The notes under the pieces: model-generated | Seen by the model: only the letters and a program-made list of their open reading frames with translations | Databases searched by the model: none | What the model was told of the DNA's origin: nothing | Program-made: the position numbers and the translations under genes | DNA from: JBEKTY01 sp049515555 | GTDB taxonomy: Bacteria; Planctomycetota; Planctomycetia; Pirellulales; Thermoguttaceae | Assembly (NCBI GenBank): GCA_049515555.1 | Contig: JBEKTY010000109.1 | Span: forward strand, 1-27,220 | Direction of reading: 5' to 3' | DNA length: 27,220 nt | Shown here: one piece after another, positions 15,057 through 22,808 of the stretch | How positions within the stretch are numbered: the stretch's first letter is position 1 | Layout of the letters: every line of letters begins with the position of its first letter

Positions 15057-16049
15057 TCACCAATAGTTCCGGCCGGGGCTCCAAGGCCAATAGAGCTGCC
15101 GGGCCCCGCCGAAGTGAAGCTCCATGCCCGCGGTGAGCGAAACGTCGTGCAGCGTGTCGATGTTCCCGACGCCGATGGCGATGTCGTCGGTGCAATCAAT
15201 GCGTAAGGCGAGCCGTTCGGTCCAGAGATACTTCACGCCGATGCCCACCGGCATCGAGAAGGCCAGCAAGCGGTACTCCTGGGCGAAGGCATCCGTGAAG
15301 CGCACGTTGGTGGCGCCCAGTCCAACCGTAAAGTAGGGCCGCAGGCGCCGATCGCCCCAAGGGTAATAGATCAGGTCGAGGTCGCATTGGAACAGGTCGG
15401 CGTTGCGGTGCGGGGGGGGGAAGATAAAGGCGAGGTTGGCGGCCTTAAGCGCCACGACGCTATCGAATAGCGCCACGGAGGACATGGCGATCCGCGTTTC
15501 CCAGCCCAGGTTGGCATCGTGATCGAAGCCGACACGCACGCCGCCATACACGCCTCGGTCCATGCCCACCCAATCTTCGATCAGCGGGCTGCCCTGCACC
15601 GCGCCGAGGAACCAGCCGACGCTGAGCGGGTGTTGAAGCCAGTCCGGTGGGCAGGGCGGGCGGGTGGGCGGCCAGCATTCGCCCAGGCATGGGGGTCCGG
15701 GCTCGTCGGCGGGGGCCGGGGCCGGCGTGCCGGGGCCCATGCCTTCCATGAAATCGCCCGACGGTGCATTTACTCGCCCCTCGCCGCTGGCCCCTCGTCC
15801 CTGCTCGCCCATGCCTTCCGGGAATTCGCCCGGCCGTGCGTCGGCCACGATTCTTCCCCCCGACCGCACCACGGAACCCCCCACCAAGTTGCCCGGGTCC
15901 GCGTCCGGCTCGGCCAGCCCGGCATCCGATTTGCTCGGGTCGAGCAGGAGGTTTGGTCCGTCGCCGGCCTGCCCACGCGCTACGCCGGCCAGCGACACCC
16001 AGGCCGCAAGGACCAGTCCCGCCAGGGGCTTGCAAGTGCCGGACAGCAT
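15057..16049 (-). CDS. Outer-membrane beta-barrel protein
   Basis: The 330-residue protein has a signal peptide (LAGLVLAAWVSLAGVARGQA). A disordered linker of about residues 28-125 is rich in G, P and E. The C-terminal domain of about 190 residues has alternating strands (VGWFLGAVQG, GVYGGVRVGFDHDANLGWETRIA, LRPYFTVGLGATNVRF, FSMPVGIGVKYLWTERLALRIDCTDD, VSLTAGMELHFGG). This pattern suits a small outer-membrane barrel of the OmpA-like/OMP_b-brl type. No specific function can be read. The linker contains a 72-bp tandem duplication (15735-15878) with a 7-bp array in it. A run of nine C residues on the coding strand (15412-15420) encodes the PPP of FIFPPPH and keeps the frame open here. Transcribed from the - strand, convergent with phhB. 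Confidence 0.75.
   Translation of the reverse strand: MLSGTCKPLAGLVLAAWVSLAGVARGQAGDGPNLLLDPSKSDAGLAEPDADPGNLVGGSVVRSGGRIVADARPGEFPEGMGEQGRGASGEGRVNAPSGDFMEGMGPGTPAPAPADEPGPPCLGECWPPTRPPCPPDWLQHPLSVGWFLGAVQGSPLIEDWVGMDRGVYGGVRVGFDHDANLGWETRIAMSSVALFDSVVALKAANLAFIFPPPHRNADLFQCDLDLIYYPWGDRRLRPYFTVGLGATNVRFTDAFAQEYRLLAFSMPVGIGVKYLWTERLALRIDCTDDIAIGVGNIDTLHDVSLTAGMELHFGGARQLYWPWSPGRNYW
15735..15878. repeat. 72-bp tandem duplication with heptamer array in barrel-protein linker
   Basis: GCCCATGCCTTCC recurs at 15735 and 15807, exactly 72 bases (24 codons) apart, and the two segments share their first 35 bases or so. Between them, 15772-15806 reads as CTCGCCC/CTCGCCG/CTGGCCC/CTCGTCC, a 7-bp array. 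The duplication is in frame. Confidence 0.6.
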
Positions 16050-16362
16050 AAGCGAAAGGCCGAGAAGAGACTTTTAATAGCGGAATCTAAGGCGGCGGAA
16101 AAACCGACCGAGAGTAGGGCGGAATTATGGCCATCTGGCCCACGGCTGTCAATGCAGAATAGGCGGTTGCGCGTGGGCGTGGTCGCCCAGATCACCCAAA
16201 TGCCCTAAACCGCGACAGAGGACGGACGGAAGCAGTAACGACGGACGACGGGCGACGGACGACGGACGGAAGCAGTAAGCGACGGCGGAAGCGCCTCGTC
16301 CATCGTCCGCCCTCCGTCCGTCCTCCGTCGTCCGTCGTCCGTCGTCCGTCGCCCACCGCATC
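16050..16362. repeat. Intergenic (GACGGAC)n / (GTCCGTC)n inverted arrays
   Basis: Between the sigma-54 regulator stop and the barrel gene lies a 7-bp array region, 16211-16352. An 18-bp sequence, GACGGACGGAAGCAGTAA, occurs at 16221 and again at 16261. Downstream the array inverts to GTCCGTC units. No gene is seen here. Confidence 0.7.
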
Positions 16363-17955
16363 CTACCGTTCGGCATCGCGAAAGGCCTTCCAGTCGAGGC
16401 CCAATTTGCGCATCCGCGCACGGAGCGTGTGGGGGTTGATCTCCAGCAGTCGGGCGGCGCCGTGCGGGCCTTCGATGCGGCCGGCGGTGACCGCCAGCGC
16501 CGCCTCGATGTGGCTCCGCATGGCCGCCGCCAGCGGCAGGATGCGGCGGGTCGTGGCGGCCGGCTCCGGCGGCGCCCTTTCCAGACCCGGCGGGCCGGCG
16601 GCCGGACCCGTCGGAACGCCCAACGATTTGGCCACCTCCAGGCACTTGCCATCGCCGAGGATCGCCGCCCGATCGATCACCGTGGCCAACTCGCGAACGT
16701 TCCCCGGCCAGGCGTAGCCCATCAGCAGTACGATGTCTTCCGGCGTAGGCATGACCGGATAGAGGCCGAAACGGGTGGCGGCGCGGCCGGCCAGATGCCG
16801 CGCCAGCTCGGCGATGTCCTCGCGGCGCTCACGCAGCGGGGGGAGCACGATGGGGAAGACGGCCACGCGATACCACAGGTCCTGGCGGAATTTCCCCTCG
16901 GCCACCATGGCGGCCAGGTCGCGGTTCGTGGCGGCCACGATTCGCACGTCGACGTGGATCGGCCGCTGGCCGCCCACCCGGTCCAGCCAGCCGTCTTGAA
17001 TGATCCGCAGCAGGCGGACCTGGGCCGCCGGCGGCAGCTCGCCCAGCTCGTCCAGGAGGAGCGTGCCGCCGTCGGCCCGCTCGAACCAGCCGTGGCGGGT
17101 CTCCGTGGCCCCGGTGAAGGCCCCCTGCTCGTGGCCGAACAACTGCGAATCGATCAGTTCGTGCGGAATCGCGCCGCAATTGACGCGCAGGAAGGGCCGG
17201 CCGGCCCGCGGCGAGCGATCGTGAATCGCCCGGGCCACCAACTCCTTGCCCGAGCCGGTCTCGCCGAAAATGAGCACGGGCACGTCGGAGCGGGCGACCA
17301 GCTCGACGCGCTCCATCACGGCGCGGAGCCCGGAGCCGACGCCGACGATCGTATCGCCCAACTTGTCGCGGCCCAGGCGACTCAGGAGCGAGCGCTTATC
17401 GGCCTCGGCCGCCTCGCGCAGAGAGGCGATCTCCGCCAACCGCCGGTCGTTGTCCAGGGCCACGGAAAACGGCTCGCGCAGCACTTGCAGCAGTTCGGCA
17501 TGGCGGGAATCGAAGGCGGCGGGCGGCGGGGCCACCAGCACCAGGACCCCGAACCGATCGCCCGGCAGCACCAGCGGCGCGGCCAACACGTCGGCCGCGA
17601 CGGCGGCCGGCAAGATGATTTTCCACTGGCCGGCCCGGGCCGCGCCGGCGGCATGCAGGACCGCGCCCCGGCGGCACCAGGCGAGCAGCCGCTTCATCTG
17701 CCCCGCCGTGCCTTCGGTGCGGGCGTCGGCGGGCGGCGGGGGCGGCAGGCCCGCGCCCGCCCGGGTTTGACGCCCCTGGCCAACGGCCACCGTCTCGAGG
17801 CACGAGCGGGCAACGTCGATCCGCCGGACCAAGATCCGCTCCAGCGGAATGTGCCCCACCAGCAGCCCGGCGATCGTCTCCGTCGACTGGCTGATCTCGA
17901 TGTGCCGGCAGGCCTCGCGCCACACCGCCAGGAGGAGGTTCTGGTACTGTTCCAT
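16363..17955 (-). CDS. Sigma-54-dependent transcriptional activator (GAF-AAA-Fis)
   Basis: The 530-residue protein is a bacterial enhancer-binding protein that opens sigma-54 promoters using ATP. A GAF-like sensory region covers about residues 15-200, in the FhlA/NorR style and without a receiver domain. The AAA+ module follows: Walker A GETGSGKE (231-238), GAFTGA (278-283, the intact sigma-54 contact loop), Walker B GTLLLDELGE (about 297-306), the arginine region LPPLRERREDI and WPGNVREL. A C-terminal Fis-type helix-turn-helix (GPHGAARLLEINPHTLRARMRKLGLDW) ends the protein. The signal and target genes are unknown. ATG 17955 is preferred over GTG 17967; both sit against a G4N4 repeat array and neither has a ribosome site. 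Confidence 0.93.
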   Translation of the reverse strand: MEQYQNLLLAVWREACRHIEISQSTETIAGLLVGHIPLERILVRRIDVARSCLETVAVGQGRQTRAGAGLPPPPPADARTEGTAGQMKRLLAWCRRGAVLHAAGAARAGQWKIILPAAVAADVLAAPLVLPGDRFGVLVLVAPPPAAFDSRHAELLQVLREPFSVALDNDRRLAEIASLREAAEADKRSLLSRLGRDKLGDTIVGVGSGLRAVMERVELVARSDVPVLIFGETGSGKELVARAIHDRSPRAGRPFLRVNCGAIPHELIDSQLFGHEQGAFTGATETRHGWFERADGGTLLLDELGELPPAAQVRLLRIIQDGWLDRVGGQRPIHVDVRIVAATNRDLAAMVAEGKFRQDLWYRVAVFPIVLPPLRERREDIAELARHLAGRAATRFGLYPVMPTPEDIVLLMGYAWPGNVRELATVIDRAAILGDGKCLEVAKSLGVPTGPAAGPPGLERAPPEPAATTRRILPLAAAMRSHIEAALAVTAGRIEGPHGAARLLEINPHTLRARMRKLGLDWKAFRDAER

Positions 17956-17967
17956 CGACCGTATCAC

Positions 17968-18099
17968 GGGGATAAGGGGATGAGGGATTGAGGGGATAAG
18001 GGGATGAGGGATTGAGGGGCGGAGGGGAAAAGGGGGATGAGCGAGCGACCCTCAACCCCTCAGCCCCTTAACCCCTCAATCCCTTAACCCCTCATCCCC
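17968..18099. repeat. Inverted G4N4 / N4C4 octamer arrays
   Basis: The left array (17968 to about 18034) reads GGGGATAA, GGGGATGA, GGGATTGA repeated twice plus GGGGCGGA. The right array (about 18050-18099) is its inverse: CCCCTCAG, CCCCTTAA, CCCCTCAA, TCCCTTAA, CCCCTCAT. The + strand of the left array and the - strand of the right array each meet the G-quadruplex pattern. It fills the space between the RRM gene and the sigma-54 regulator start. Confidence 0.8.
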
Positions 18100-18120
18100 G
18101 CATCCGCCGTCGGCCGCGGT

Positions 18121-18414
18121 CTATCGGTGCGGCCGGCCGCCGCCGCCGCCCCCGCGCCGCGGCCGGTCGGTCCTGGGCCGCGCCTCGTTGACCGTGATCG
18201 ACCGTCCGCCGATCTCGGCCAGGTTCAGCTCCTTGATGGCGGCGGCCGCCTGTTGGCCATCGGCCATCTCGACGAACCCGAAACCACGCGGCCGGCCCGT
18301 CTCGCGGTCCTTGATTATGGCCACCTTCGTCACGGCCCCGTGCTTGCTGAACGCCTGCAGCAGATCGTCCTCGGTAGTCGTGTCCGACAGATTGCCCACG
18401 TAAATGCTTGCCAC
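18121..18414 (-). CDS. RRM-type RNA-binding protein with glycine/arginine tail
   Basis: The 97-residue single-RRM protein resembles the cyanobacterial Rbp and plant glycine-rich proteins, which bind RNA and often respond to cold. RNP2 (IYVGNL, residues 4-9) and RNP1 (RGFGFVEM, about 43-50) are both present, within a full beta-alpha-beta-beta-alpha-beta fold. The tail RPRRGGGGGGRPHR is basic and glycine-rich. The start is GTG 18414, with AAGGAG seven bases upstream (18422-18427). Only about 32 bases separate it from the EF-hand lipoprotein gene upstream, so the two may share a transcript. The octamer arrays follow. Confidence 0.92.
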   Translation of the reverse strand: MASIYVGNLSDTTTEDDLLQAFSKHGAVTKVAIIKDRETGRPRGFGFVEMADGQQAAAAIKELNLAEIGGRSITVNEARPRTDRPRRGGGGGGRPHR

Positions 18415-18421
18415 TGGATAA

Positions 18422-18427
18422 CTCCTT
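18422..18427 (-). promoter_or_regulatory. Shine-Dalgarno for the RRM gene
   Basis: AAGGAG on the - strand is seven bases before GTG 18414 and confirms the non-ATG start. Confidence 0.7.
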
Positions 18428-18446
18428 CAGATCTTGCGATCGCTGG

Positions 18447-19073
18447 TTAGTATTTCAAGTCAAACTTGACGCCCTGTTGACTCCCGGCCGCGTCTTTGGC
18501 GACTTCCTGCCCGAGGACCGTTTCGGTATTGTACTTGGCGGGGATGTTCTCGCCGCTCTTGGTGATCTCGACACGGTAGAAGCCGGGCGACATGCCGGGC
18601 AGGTCGTCCGGCCCGCTGATGGCCATGGAGATCCTGGCAAACCCGTTGGCGTCCGTCGCGCCGCTGCCCTCCTTCAACTCGCTGCCCAGAAAGCTCTCGG
18701 GAACGAACTTCACCGTGGCCCCGGCCAACGGCTGCCCGTTGTGCAGCACCGAGCATTCCATGCTCAGTCGGCCGACCTTCGACTGCTTCCAGGCCTCGAT
18801 GCGGGCATTGATCTCGTCGGCGCTGATCTTGCCGTCGCCGTTCTTGTCAACCTCCTTCAGGGCGGCCTTCAGCCCCGGCGCCTTCTCCAGCTCGGCGGCA
18901 TCCAGGACGCCATCCTTGTTGGTGTCGTAAAGCTCCATGGCCTTTTGGGCCGCATTGGAGGCGATACCTTGAGGATAGACCCGCGACGGGCCGCTACCCC
19001 AGCAGCCCGCCATCGCCAGTAGCGCCGCTGCAATGAGCCCGGCCCCGACCCGTGTGCCGATTCTGACTTTCAT
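18447..19073 (-). CDS. EF-hand lipoprotein with transthyretin-like domain (paralogue 1)
   Basis: The 208-residue lipoprotein has signal MKVRIGTRVGAGLIAAALLAMAGC, with lipobox cysteine 24, so it is membrane-anchored and faces outward. Two intact EF-hand calcium loops follow: DTNKDGVLDAAE (50-61) and DKNGDGKISADE (76-87). From about residue 105 comes a carboxypeptidase-regulatory/transthyretin-like domain (NGQPLAGATVKFVPE, ATDANGFARI, PGFYRVEITKSG), the planctomycete small-lipoprotein type. It ends with AKYNTETVLGQEVAKDAAG. The start has AAGGTG five bases upstream; the frame extends to 19118 without support. It is a paralogue of the gene at 20671-21306, on the other side of the DUF1559 gene and oppositely oriented. 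Calcium binding is expected from the loops but untested. Confidence 0.88.
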   Translation of the reverse strand: MKVRIGTRVGAGLIAAALLAMAGCWGSGPSRVYPQGIASNAAQKAMELYDTNKDGVLDAAELEKAPGLKAALKEVDKNGDGKISADEINARIEAWKQSKVGRLSMECSVLHNGQPLAGATVKFVPESFLGSELKEGSGATDANGFARISMAISGPDDLPGMSPGFYRVEITKSGENIPAKYNTETVLGQEVAKDAAGSQQGVKFDLKY

Positions 19074-19132
19074 GTGCGCACCTTTGGGAAACAGATGCAG
19101 GGAGACTTCCGCCGGCATTCGCTTCGCCGATC

Positions 19133-19254
<122 letters not shown>

Positions 19255-19345
19255 GGCTAATTCGCTCAAGATACCAGAACGGCCGGGGAGCGTCAAAGGG
19301 GACGGGGAGGATTGAGGGGTGAGGGGCGAGAAGCTTAGGGCCACC

Positions 19346-19453
19346 CGCGTTGTGGCCGGTCTCCGACCGAGCCACGCCGCCGACCGAAGGCCTCCCTAAC
19401 CCCGGAGACCTTCGGTCCACGCCGCGGCGGGGTCGGGAGACCCGCGCCGAACT
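19346..19453. repeat. Palindromic repeat family E, copy 2
   Basis: It shares borders and internal hairpin with 8882-8990: CGCGTTGTGGCCGGTCTC at the left, GACCGAGCCAC, the CGGAGACCTTCGGTC hairpin arm, and GGGAGACCCGCGCCGAACT at the right. It lies upstream of the DUF1559 gene. Confidence 0.85.
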
Positions 19454-19653
19454 GTGGGCAGTTGTAAAGGGTATTCTTTCGCCGGCCGTTAGGATGGTGC
19501 GTGGCGCGGTTGGGGGGCTTGTTCCCGGCCTCCCTCCGCGATGCGGTTGACACCCCGGGGAGCGCGCGGTTACAATGCGTGACGCGGGGCACATGGGAGC
19601 GCAGCTCCCCGAGCCGCGCCCGGTCTCTGGGCCTTCTTCGGAGCCATAATACC

Positions 19654-20649
19654 ATGAACCAATCTCGTCGGCATAAGGTGGGGTTCACCCTCGTCGAACT
19701 CCTGGTGGTCATTTCGATCATCGGCATCCTCGTGGCCCTGATCGTGCCGGCGGTGAGCAGTATCCGGGAGTCGGCCCGCCGCGCAACCTGCAAGAACAAT
19801 CTCAAGCAAATGGGCATTGCCGCAACCGCCCACGTGGAAAAGTACGGAACTTTTCCCTCCGGCGGCTGGGGCATGAACTGGACGGGCGATCCCGATCGCG
19901 GGTCCGGGGCCCGCCAGCCGGGCGGCTGGATCTACCAACTCCTGCCCTACATGGGCTACGATTTCGTCCACGACTTCGGCAAGGGGCTCGGACAGGCGAC
20001 ATCGGGTAGCGCGAAATACATCGCGCTGGCCCAGCCCAGGGGCATCCCCCTGCCCACGTTCATCTGCCCCACCCGCCGAAAGGCCATCGCCTACCCGGAC
20101 GGCTCGGCAGCCGACCAGCAACACGTCAATGCGGACAAAGCCTCGGCGATTGCCCACAATGACTACGCCGCCAACGCGGGTACCACCAACATCATCCAGG
20201 AAGGGGGGCCCGACACCTCTTGCTATCAGACTTTTCCCAGTTGCAGCGGCTGGACCGTCAATCAATCCACGGCTGACGGCGTCGTCTATGAGATCAGCGA
20301 AGTGAAGCCCGCCCACATAACCGACGGACTGAGCAACACCTTTTTCGCCGGCGAGAAGTACCTCAATACGAACAACTACTACAACTCGCAGGATGAGGGC
20401 GACGACAACAGCCTGTTGCACGGCCACGACCACGACACGCTCCGCTGGTGCACGACGGGCATCCTGCCGCTACAGGATACGCCAGGGTCGAACGGCAGCG
20501 GTTCGGACAATTTCGGCAGTGCGCATTCCTCCGGCGTGCACTTCGTGTTCTGCAACGGCTCGGTGCAAATGATCAACTACAGCATCGATCCGACGGTCTA
20601 TCAGAACCTGGGGTGCCGCTGCGACGGCAACGTGTCGGAAAACTACTAG
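19654..20649 (+). CDS. DUF1559 prepilin-like protein
   Basis: The 331-residue protein belongs to the large DUF1559 (SBP_bac_10) family of planctomycetes. It has a type IV pilin-like N-terminus: a short basic leader ending at G10, then FTLVELLVVISIIGILVALIVPAV with the glutamate at residue 15. Next comes ESARRATCKNNLKQMGIA, the family hallmark. The C-terminus carries the SAHSSGVHFVFCNGSVQMI segment that corresponds to the family H-X9-DG motif, here with N in place of D. Processing by a prepilin peptidase and assembly into a pseudopilus are inferred from the leader. Start ATG 19654 has GGAG ten bases upstream; the open frame to 19501 is unsupported. It is 21 bases upstream of an EF-hand lipoprotein gene, so the two are probably one operon. 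Confidence 0.93.
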   Translation: MNQSRRHKVGFTLVELLVVISIIGILVALIVPAVSSIRESARRATCKNNLKQMGIAATAHVEKYGTFPSGGWGMNWTGDPDRGSGARQPGGWIYQLLPYMGYDFVHDFGKGLGQATSGSAKYIALAQPRGIPLPTFICPTRRKAIAYPDGSAADQQHVNADKASAIAHNDYAANAGTTNIIQEGGPDTSCYQTFPSCSGWTVNQSTADGVVYEISEVKPAHITDGLSNTFFAGEKYLNTNNYYNSQDEGDDNSLLHGHDHDTLRWCTTGILPLQDTPGSNGSGSDNFGSAHSSGVHFVFCNGSVQMINYSIDPTVYQNLGCRCDGNVSENY

Positions 20650-20670
20650 CGGTCTGGAAAGGCAGGCGTT

Positions 20671-21306
20671 ATGACGGGACGAAGTTTACGCACGTTGGGT
20701 TGGCTTGGCGGTCTGGGGCTGTTGTGCGCCTGGGGATGCTCGAATGTTCCCAAGGCCCCGCCGCTGCCGCAGGTCGACGCCGCGAAAGCGGCCGCGGCGG
20801 CGATGGCCCAATACGACACCAACGGCGACGGCAAGCTGGATGCCAAAGAACTGGGCCAGAGTCCGGCGCTGCAATCGCTGCTCGCGACGGTCAAGAAACA
20901 CGATCCCAGCCACGGCGACTGGCTGACTGCCGACGACATTGCCGGCCGAATCACGAGTTGGCTCAAGGGCAATACCACCGTTTGGGGTGGCGTCATAAAT
21001 GTTTCGATGGATGGCAAACCTCTGGAAGGCGCGGTTGTCACGCTCGAGCCGGAGCCGTGGCTCGGGCCGTCGTACCACGCCAGTACCTCCACGACCAACG
21101 CCGGCGGTTGCGCAATCACCAGCCCAACGCTGGCCGCCTATCCCGGCATCTACGTAGGGGTTTATCGCGTGAAGATCTCGAAAAAGGTCGGCGGCCAGGA
21201 GACCATTCCCGAGCGGTATAACGAGAAGACCGTGCTGGGCCGCGAGGTGGCCGAGGGTGTTCCCGACGCCCATTTGCTCTTCCAGTTCAAGATCGAGAGC
21301 AAATGA
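20671..21306 (+). CDS. EF-hand lipoprotein with transthyretin-like domain (paralogue 2)
   Basis: The 211-residue lipoprotein has lipobox cysteine 23 (LLCAWGC). It is paralogous to the 18447-19073 product: same order of signal, EF-hand, SMDGKPLEGAVVTLEPE domain, and the matching end YNEKTVLGREVAEG. The first EF loop DTNGDGKLDAKE (49-60) is intact. The second (DPSHGDWLTADD, about 78-89) has lost the D/G ligand positions and probably no longer binds calcium. It lies 21 bases after DUF1559, so it is likely co-transcribed. DUF1559 genes are often followed by a small lipoprotein of this type, although a direct partnership is inferred only. Confidence 0.88.
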   Translation: MTGRSLRTLGWLGGLGLLCAWGCSNVPKAPPLPQVDAAKAAAAAMAQYDTNGDGKLDAKELGQSPALQSLLATVKKHDPSHGDWLTADDIAGRITSWLKGNTTVWGGVINVSMDGKPLEGAVVTLEPEPWLGPSYHASTSTTNAGGCAITSPTLAAYPGIYVGVYRVKISKKVGGQETIPERYNEKTVLGREVAEGVPDAHLLFQFKIESK

Positions 21307-21610
21307 CGCGGCAAGGGTCGCGCACAAGTTCACCACCCGTGGCGCGGTGGGCGGTTCCGGCGCAGTAGCTCCCATGGTGCATCGGTAATGCACCGTTCTT
21401 CTGGCCTACCTGTGGGTACAGCGGTCAAACCTTATCGGGTCCTATGATCTAGTGGCGGGGCAGCTTGTCCATCCGCCGGCCGTAGCGGTGGCGCCCCGTC
21501 AATGTCACGCCAGCCGCTTTCGACGAATACGAGTGGGGGGGGCTTTTGCAAATGCCGACCATATAATATATTTAGTCGTTCTTAGTCGATCACCATGGGA
21601 CGATCCAACA
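21307..21610 (+). other. Intergenic region before the oxidoreductase gene
   Basis: The 300-bp gap holds a small GTGCAT-N5-ATGCAC hairpin at about 21377-21393. A run of eight G lies at 21535-21542, followed by TATAAT at 21562-21567. The TATAAT, 44 bases before the ATG, could be a -10 element, but no -35 is at the right distance because the G-run occupies that region. No gene is seen. Confidence 0.45.
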
Positions 21611-22597
21611 ATGAAAGCCGCATATATTGAACAAACCGGATCACCAGACAAGATCGTCTACGGTGATCTGCCCAAACCCAAGGCCCTGGGAAACCAGGTT
21701 CTGGTCCGCGTAAAGGCCGTTTCGGTCAATCCGATCGATACGTACATTCGCGGCGGCTTGTACCCGATGGACTTGCCTTCGCCGTTCATTCTCGGCTGCG
21801 ACCTGGCAGGGGTTGTGGAAGCGGTGGGCCCCGAGGTCCAGCGGTTCCACAACGGTGACCGGGTATGGGGCAGCAATCAAGGGATGTTCGGCCGCCAGGG
21901 GACGTTCAGCGAATTGGCCGCGGTAGAGGAGCAGTGGCTGTATCCCCTTCCCGAGGAAGTCTCGTTCGAGGACGCCGCCGGGATTGCCTTGGTGGGCATT
22001 ACGGCCCACTTGGGCCTGTTCCGCGACGCGCAACTGAAGATGGGCGAGAAGGTGTTCATCCAGGGGGGCTCGGGCGGTGTGGGCTCCTGCGTGGTTCAGA
22101 TGGCCCGGGCCATCGGGGCACGGGTCCTCACCACCGCCGGCAGCGACCAGAAGGCCCAGCTTTGCCGCAAGCTGGGGGCCAATGTGGTCGTGAACTACCG
22201 GACGGGCGACGTGGACGAGGCGGTCGGCCGCTTCGGCCCGATCGACGTGTGGTGGGAGAACGTCCGCGAGCCCGACCTGCGGCGCGCGGTCGGGCATTTG
22301 GCGTTGCGGGGCCGGATCATTGTGATGGCCGGCCGCGACGCCCAGCCGATTCTGCCCATCGGGCCGTTTTACGTCAAGGACGGACGCCTGTTCGGATTGG
22401 CGATGTTCAACGCGCCGCCGGAGGAGCAACGCAAGGCCGCCGCCGAGATCAATCGCTGGCTGGCCCGCGGAAGAATCCGCCCGCAAATCGACCGCGTGAT
22501 GAAGTTCTCTCAGGCCGCAGAAGCCCATCGGCTCCAGGAAGCCAACACGATCCACCGCAAGGGCGTGCTCAGCGGGAAGATCGTCTTGGTGCCCTAA
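21611..22597 (+). CDS. Zinc-independent quinone oxidoreductase-like MDR enzyme
   Basis: The 328-residue protein belongs to the medium-chain dehydrogenase/reductase superfamily, in the QOR (NADPH:quinone reductase-like) branch. It begins MKAAYIEQTGSPDKIVYGDLP, with the GroES-like catalytic domain at about residues 1-120 (VSVNPIDTYIRGGLYP, GCDLAGVVEAVGPEV). A Rossmann fold with the nucleotide loop IQGGSGGVGS follows. The zinc ligand motif GHE and the structural four-cysteine lobe are absent, as expected for this branch. The ALRGRIIVMAGR segment and the C-terminal YxxxGRL region are normal. The preferred cofactor should be NADPH. ATG 21611 has no Shine-Dalgarno; the frame is open back to 21452. 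Its real substrate cannot be read from sequence. Confidence 0.88.
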   Translation: MKAAYIEQTGSPDKIVYGDLPKPKALGNQVLVRVKAVSVNPIDTYIRGGLYPMDLPSPFILGCDLAGVVEAVGPEVQRFHNGDRVWGSNQGMFGRQGTFSELAAVEEQWLYPLPEEVSFEDAAGIALVGITAHLGLFRDAQLKMGEKVFIQGGSGGVGSCVVQMARAIGARVLTTAGSDQKAQLCRKLGANVVVNYRTGDVDEAVGRFGPIDVWWENVREPDLRRAVGHLALRGRIIVMAGRDAQPILPIGPFYVKDGRLFGLAMFNAPPEEQRKAAAEINRWLARGRIRPQIDRVMKFSQAAEAHRLQEANTIHRKGVLSGKIVLVP

Positions 22598-22652
22598 GAA
22601 ACAAGTTGGCCAATTAGGGTGGCACGCCCTGAGGAACGAAGAGTCAATATAT

Positions 22653-22706
22653 GTACTCATCTCGCTCCTCGAGATGGGATTTCATCTCGCGGAGCGAGAT
22701 GAGTAC
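22653..22706. repeat. 54-bp near-perfect hairpin
   Basis: Arms of 24 bases, GTACTCATCTCGCTCC-TCGAGATG and its complement, have one mismatch around the loop GGATTT. It lies between the convergent oxidoreductase and ligase genes and could fold in either transcript. No T-run follows, so it may be a repeat rather than a true intrinsic terminator. Confidence 0.8.
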
Positions 22707-22736
22707 GTTGGCGAACACGACTTATTCACCGATCGT

Positions 22737-22808
22737 TCGTAGTGACCGCATTCATGCGGTCCTTGGCGTGTTCGCAGTGTCCAGACCCGATAAATCGGGT
22801 CACTACGA
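22737..22808. repeat. Palindromic repeat family H overlapping the ligase 3' end
   Basis: TCGTAGTGACC and GGTCACTACGA form the outer arms, with CCCGATAAATCGGG as an inner hairpin on the right. The TAG stop of the - strand ligase gene (22805-22803) lies inside the right arm. A 9-bp inverted pair GCGAACACG / CGTGTTCGC straddles the left part. Confidence 0.7.

Noticed and set aside
16211..18099. Short arrays as a possible CRISPR
   Set aside because: Units are 7-8 bp with no spacers of regular length and no cas genes.
19501..19653. N-terminal extension of the DUF1559 frame
   Set aside because: The pilin-like leader must be short; the extension is basic, repeat-adjacent and has no ribosome site.
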